A stretch of DNA of 5,921 bases, from contig CAJZFF010000133.1 of the NCBI GenBank assembly GCA_915069725.1, positions 1 through 5,921 on the forward strand, written 5' to 3'. Both the position numbers and the translations under genes were made by a program. A model generated the notes under the pieces. That model did not search any database. It was not told the DNA's origin and was given only the letters and a program-made list of their open reading frames with translations. Positions 5,862 to 5,921 of the stretch are shown in pieces. Source of the DNA: an uncultured Actinomyces sp. (GTDB lineage Bacteria; Actinomycetota; Actinomycetes; Actinomycetales; Actinomycetaceae). The number at the start of each line of letters is the position of its first letter. Positions within the stretch are counted from its first letter, which is position 1.

Positions 5862-5921
5862 TTTTGTTTGGAGAGTTTGATCCTGGCTCAGGACGAACGC
5901 TGGCGGCGTGCTTAACACATG
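5862..5921 (+). rRNA. rrs: 16S ribosomal RNA, 5' end only
   Basis: The small-subunit rRNA begins here and runs off the window. AGAGTTTGATCCTGGCTCAG (5872-5891), the near-universal 16S segment at E. coli positions 8-27, is followed by GACGAACGCTGGCGGCGTGC and TTAACACATG. The mature 5' end would fall near 5862-5865 by comparison with the TTTTGTTTGGAGAG start used by other Actinobacteria; its exact base is uncertain. The gene is on the same strand as gatAB and the malic enzyme gene and is preceded by two promoter candidates. The remaining 16S, spacer and 23S/5S genes should lie downstream. Confidence 0.98.

Noticed and set aside
5611..5880. Open frames on both strands across the leader (plus strand Trp/Gly/Leu-rich, minus strand Gln/Asn/Pro-rich)
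   Set aside because: They arise from the G/T-only composition, lack ribosome sites, and the plus-strand one runs into 16S rRNA.

Overview
The window reads as high-GC Gram-positive chromosome (Actinobacteria). The evidence is strong G/C preference at third codon positions, GTG starts, actinobacterial-style rRNA promoters with TTGACG -35 hexamers, and a 16S rRNA 5' end of the common actinobacterial type (GAGTTTGATCCTGGCTCAGG). The proteins feel closest to Actinomyces and relatives, but that is a recollection-based impression, not a search result. The content is core housekeeping. I found no mobile element, CRISPR array, tRNA or toxin/defence gene.

Layout: (1) 1-2809, plus strand: the end of a gatCAB-type operon. 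gatA has lost its N-terminus at the window edge, and gatB overlaps it by an ATGA junction. Together they encode the amidase and kinase subunits of the tRNA-dependent amidotransferase; gatC is expected just upstream, outside the window. (2) 2810-3136: a 327-nt gap with a strong 18-bp hairpin (likely operon end), a 13-nt exact direct repeat and a nested inverted repeat upstream of the next gene. (3) 3137-4525, plus strand: a malic enzyme with an N-terminal ACT-like domain. (4) 4526-4645: a convergent gap holding a perfect 17-bp hairpin with a C(UUCG)G loop, which probably terminates from both sides. (5) 4646-5203, minus strand: a four-helix DoxX-like membrane protein. (6) 5204-5861: a divergent gap with a possible operator/promoter region for the DoxX gene, two tandem rRNA promoter candidates, palindromes, a boxA-like leader element inside a hairpin, and a very G/T-rich 16S leader. 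(7) about 5862 to the end: the first ~60 nt of 16S rRNA.

The genes do not form one pathway. gatA and gatB act together in making Gln-tRNA and/or Asn-tRNA and so serve translation, as does the rRNA operon. The malic enzyme links malate and pyruvate pools, and the DoxX-like protein is of unknown membrane or redox role. The most interesting signals are non-coding: the rrn leader architecture and the repeat/hairpin cluster before the malic enzyme gene. In the proteins, two residue-level oddities stand out: GatB lacks the zinc-binding cysteines of many homologues, and the malic enzyme lacks the acidic residue typical of NAD-specific forms. I do not see a convincing undescribed system here.
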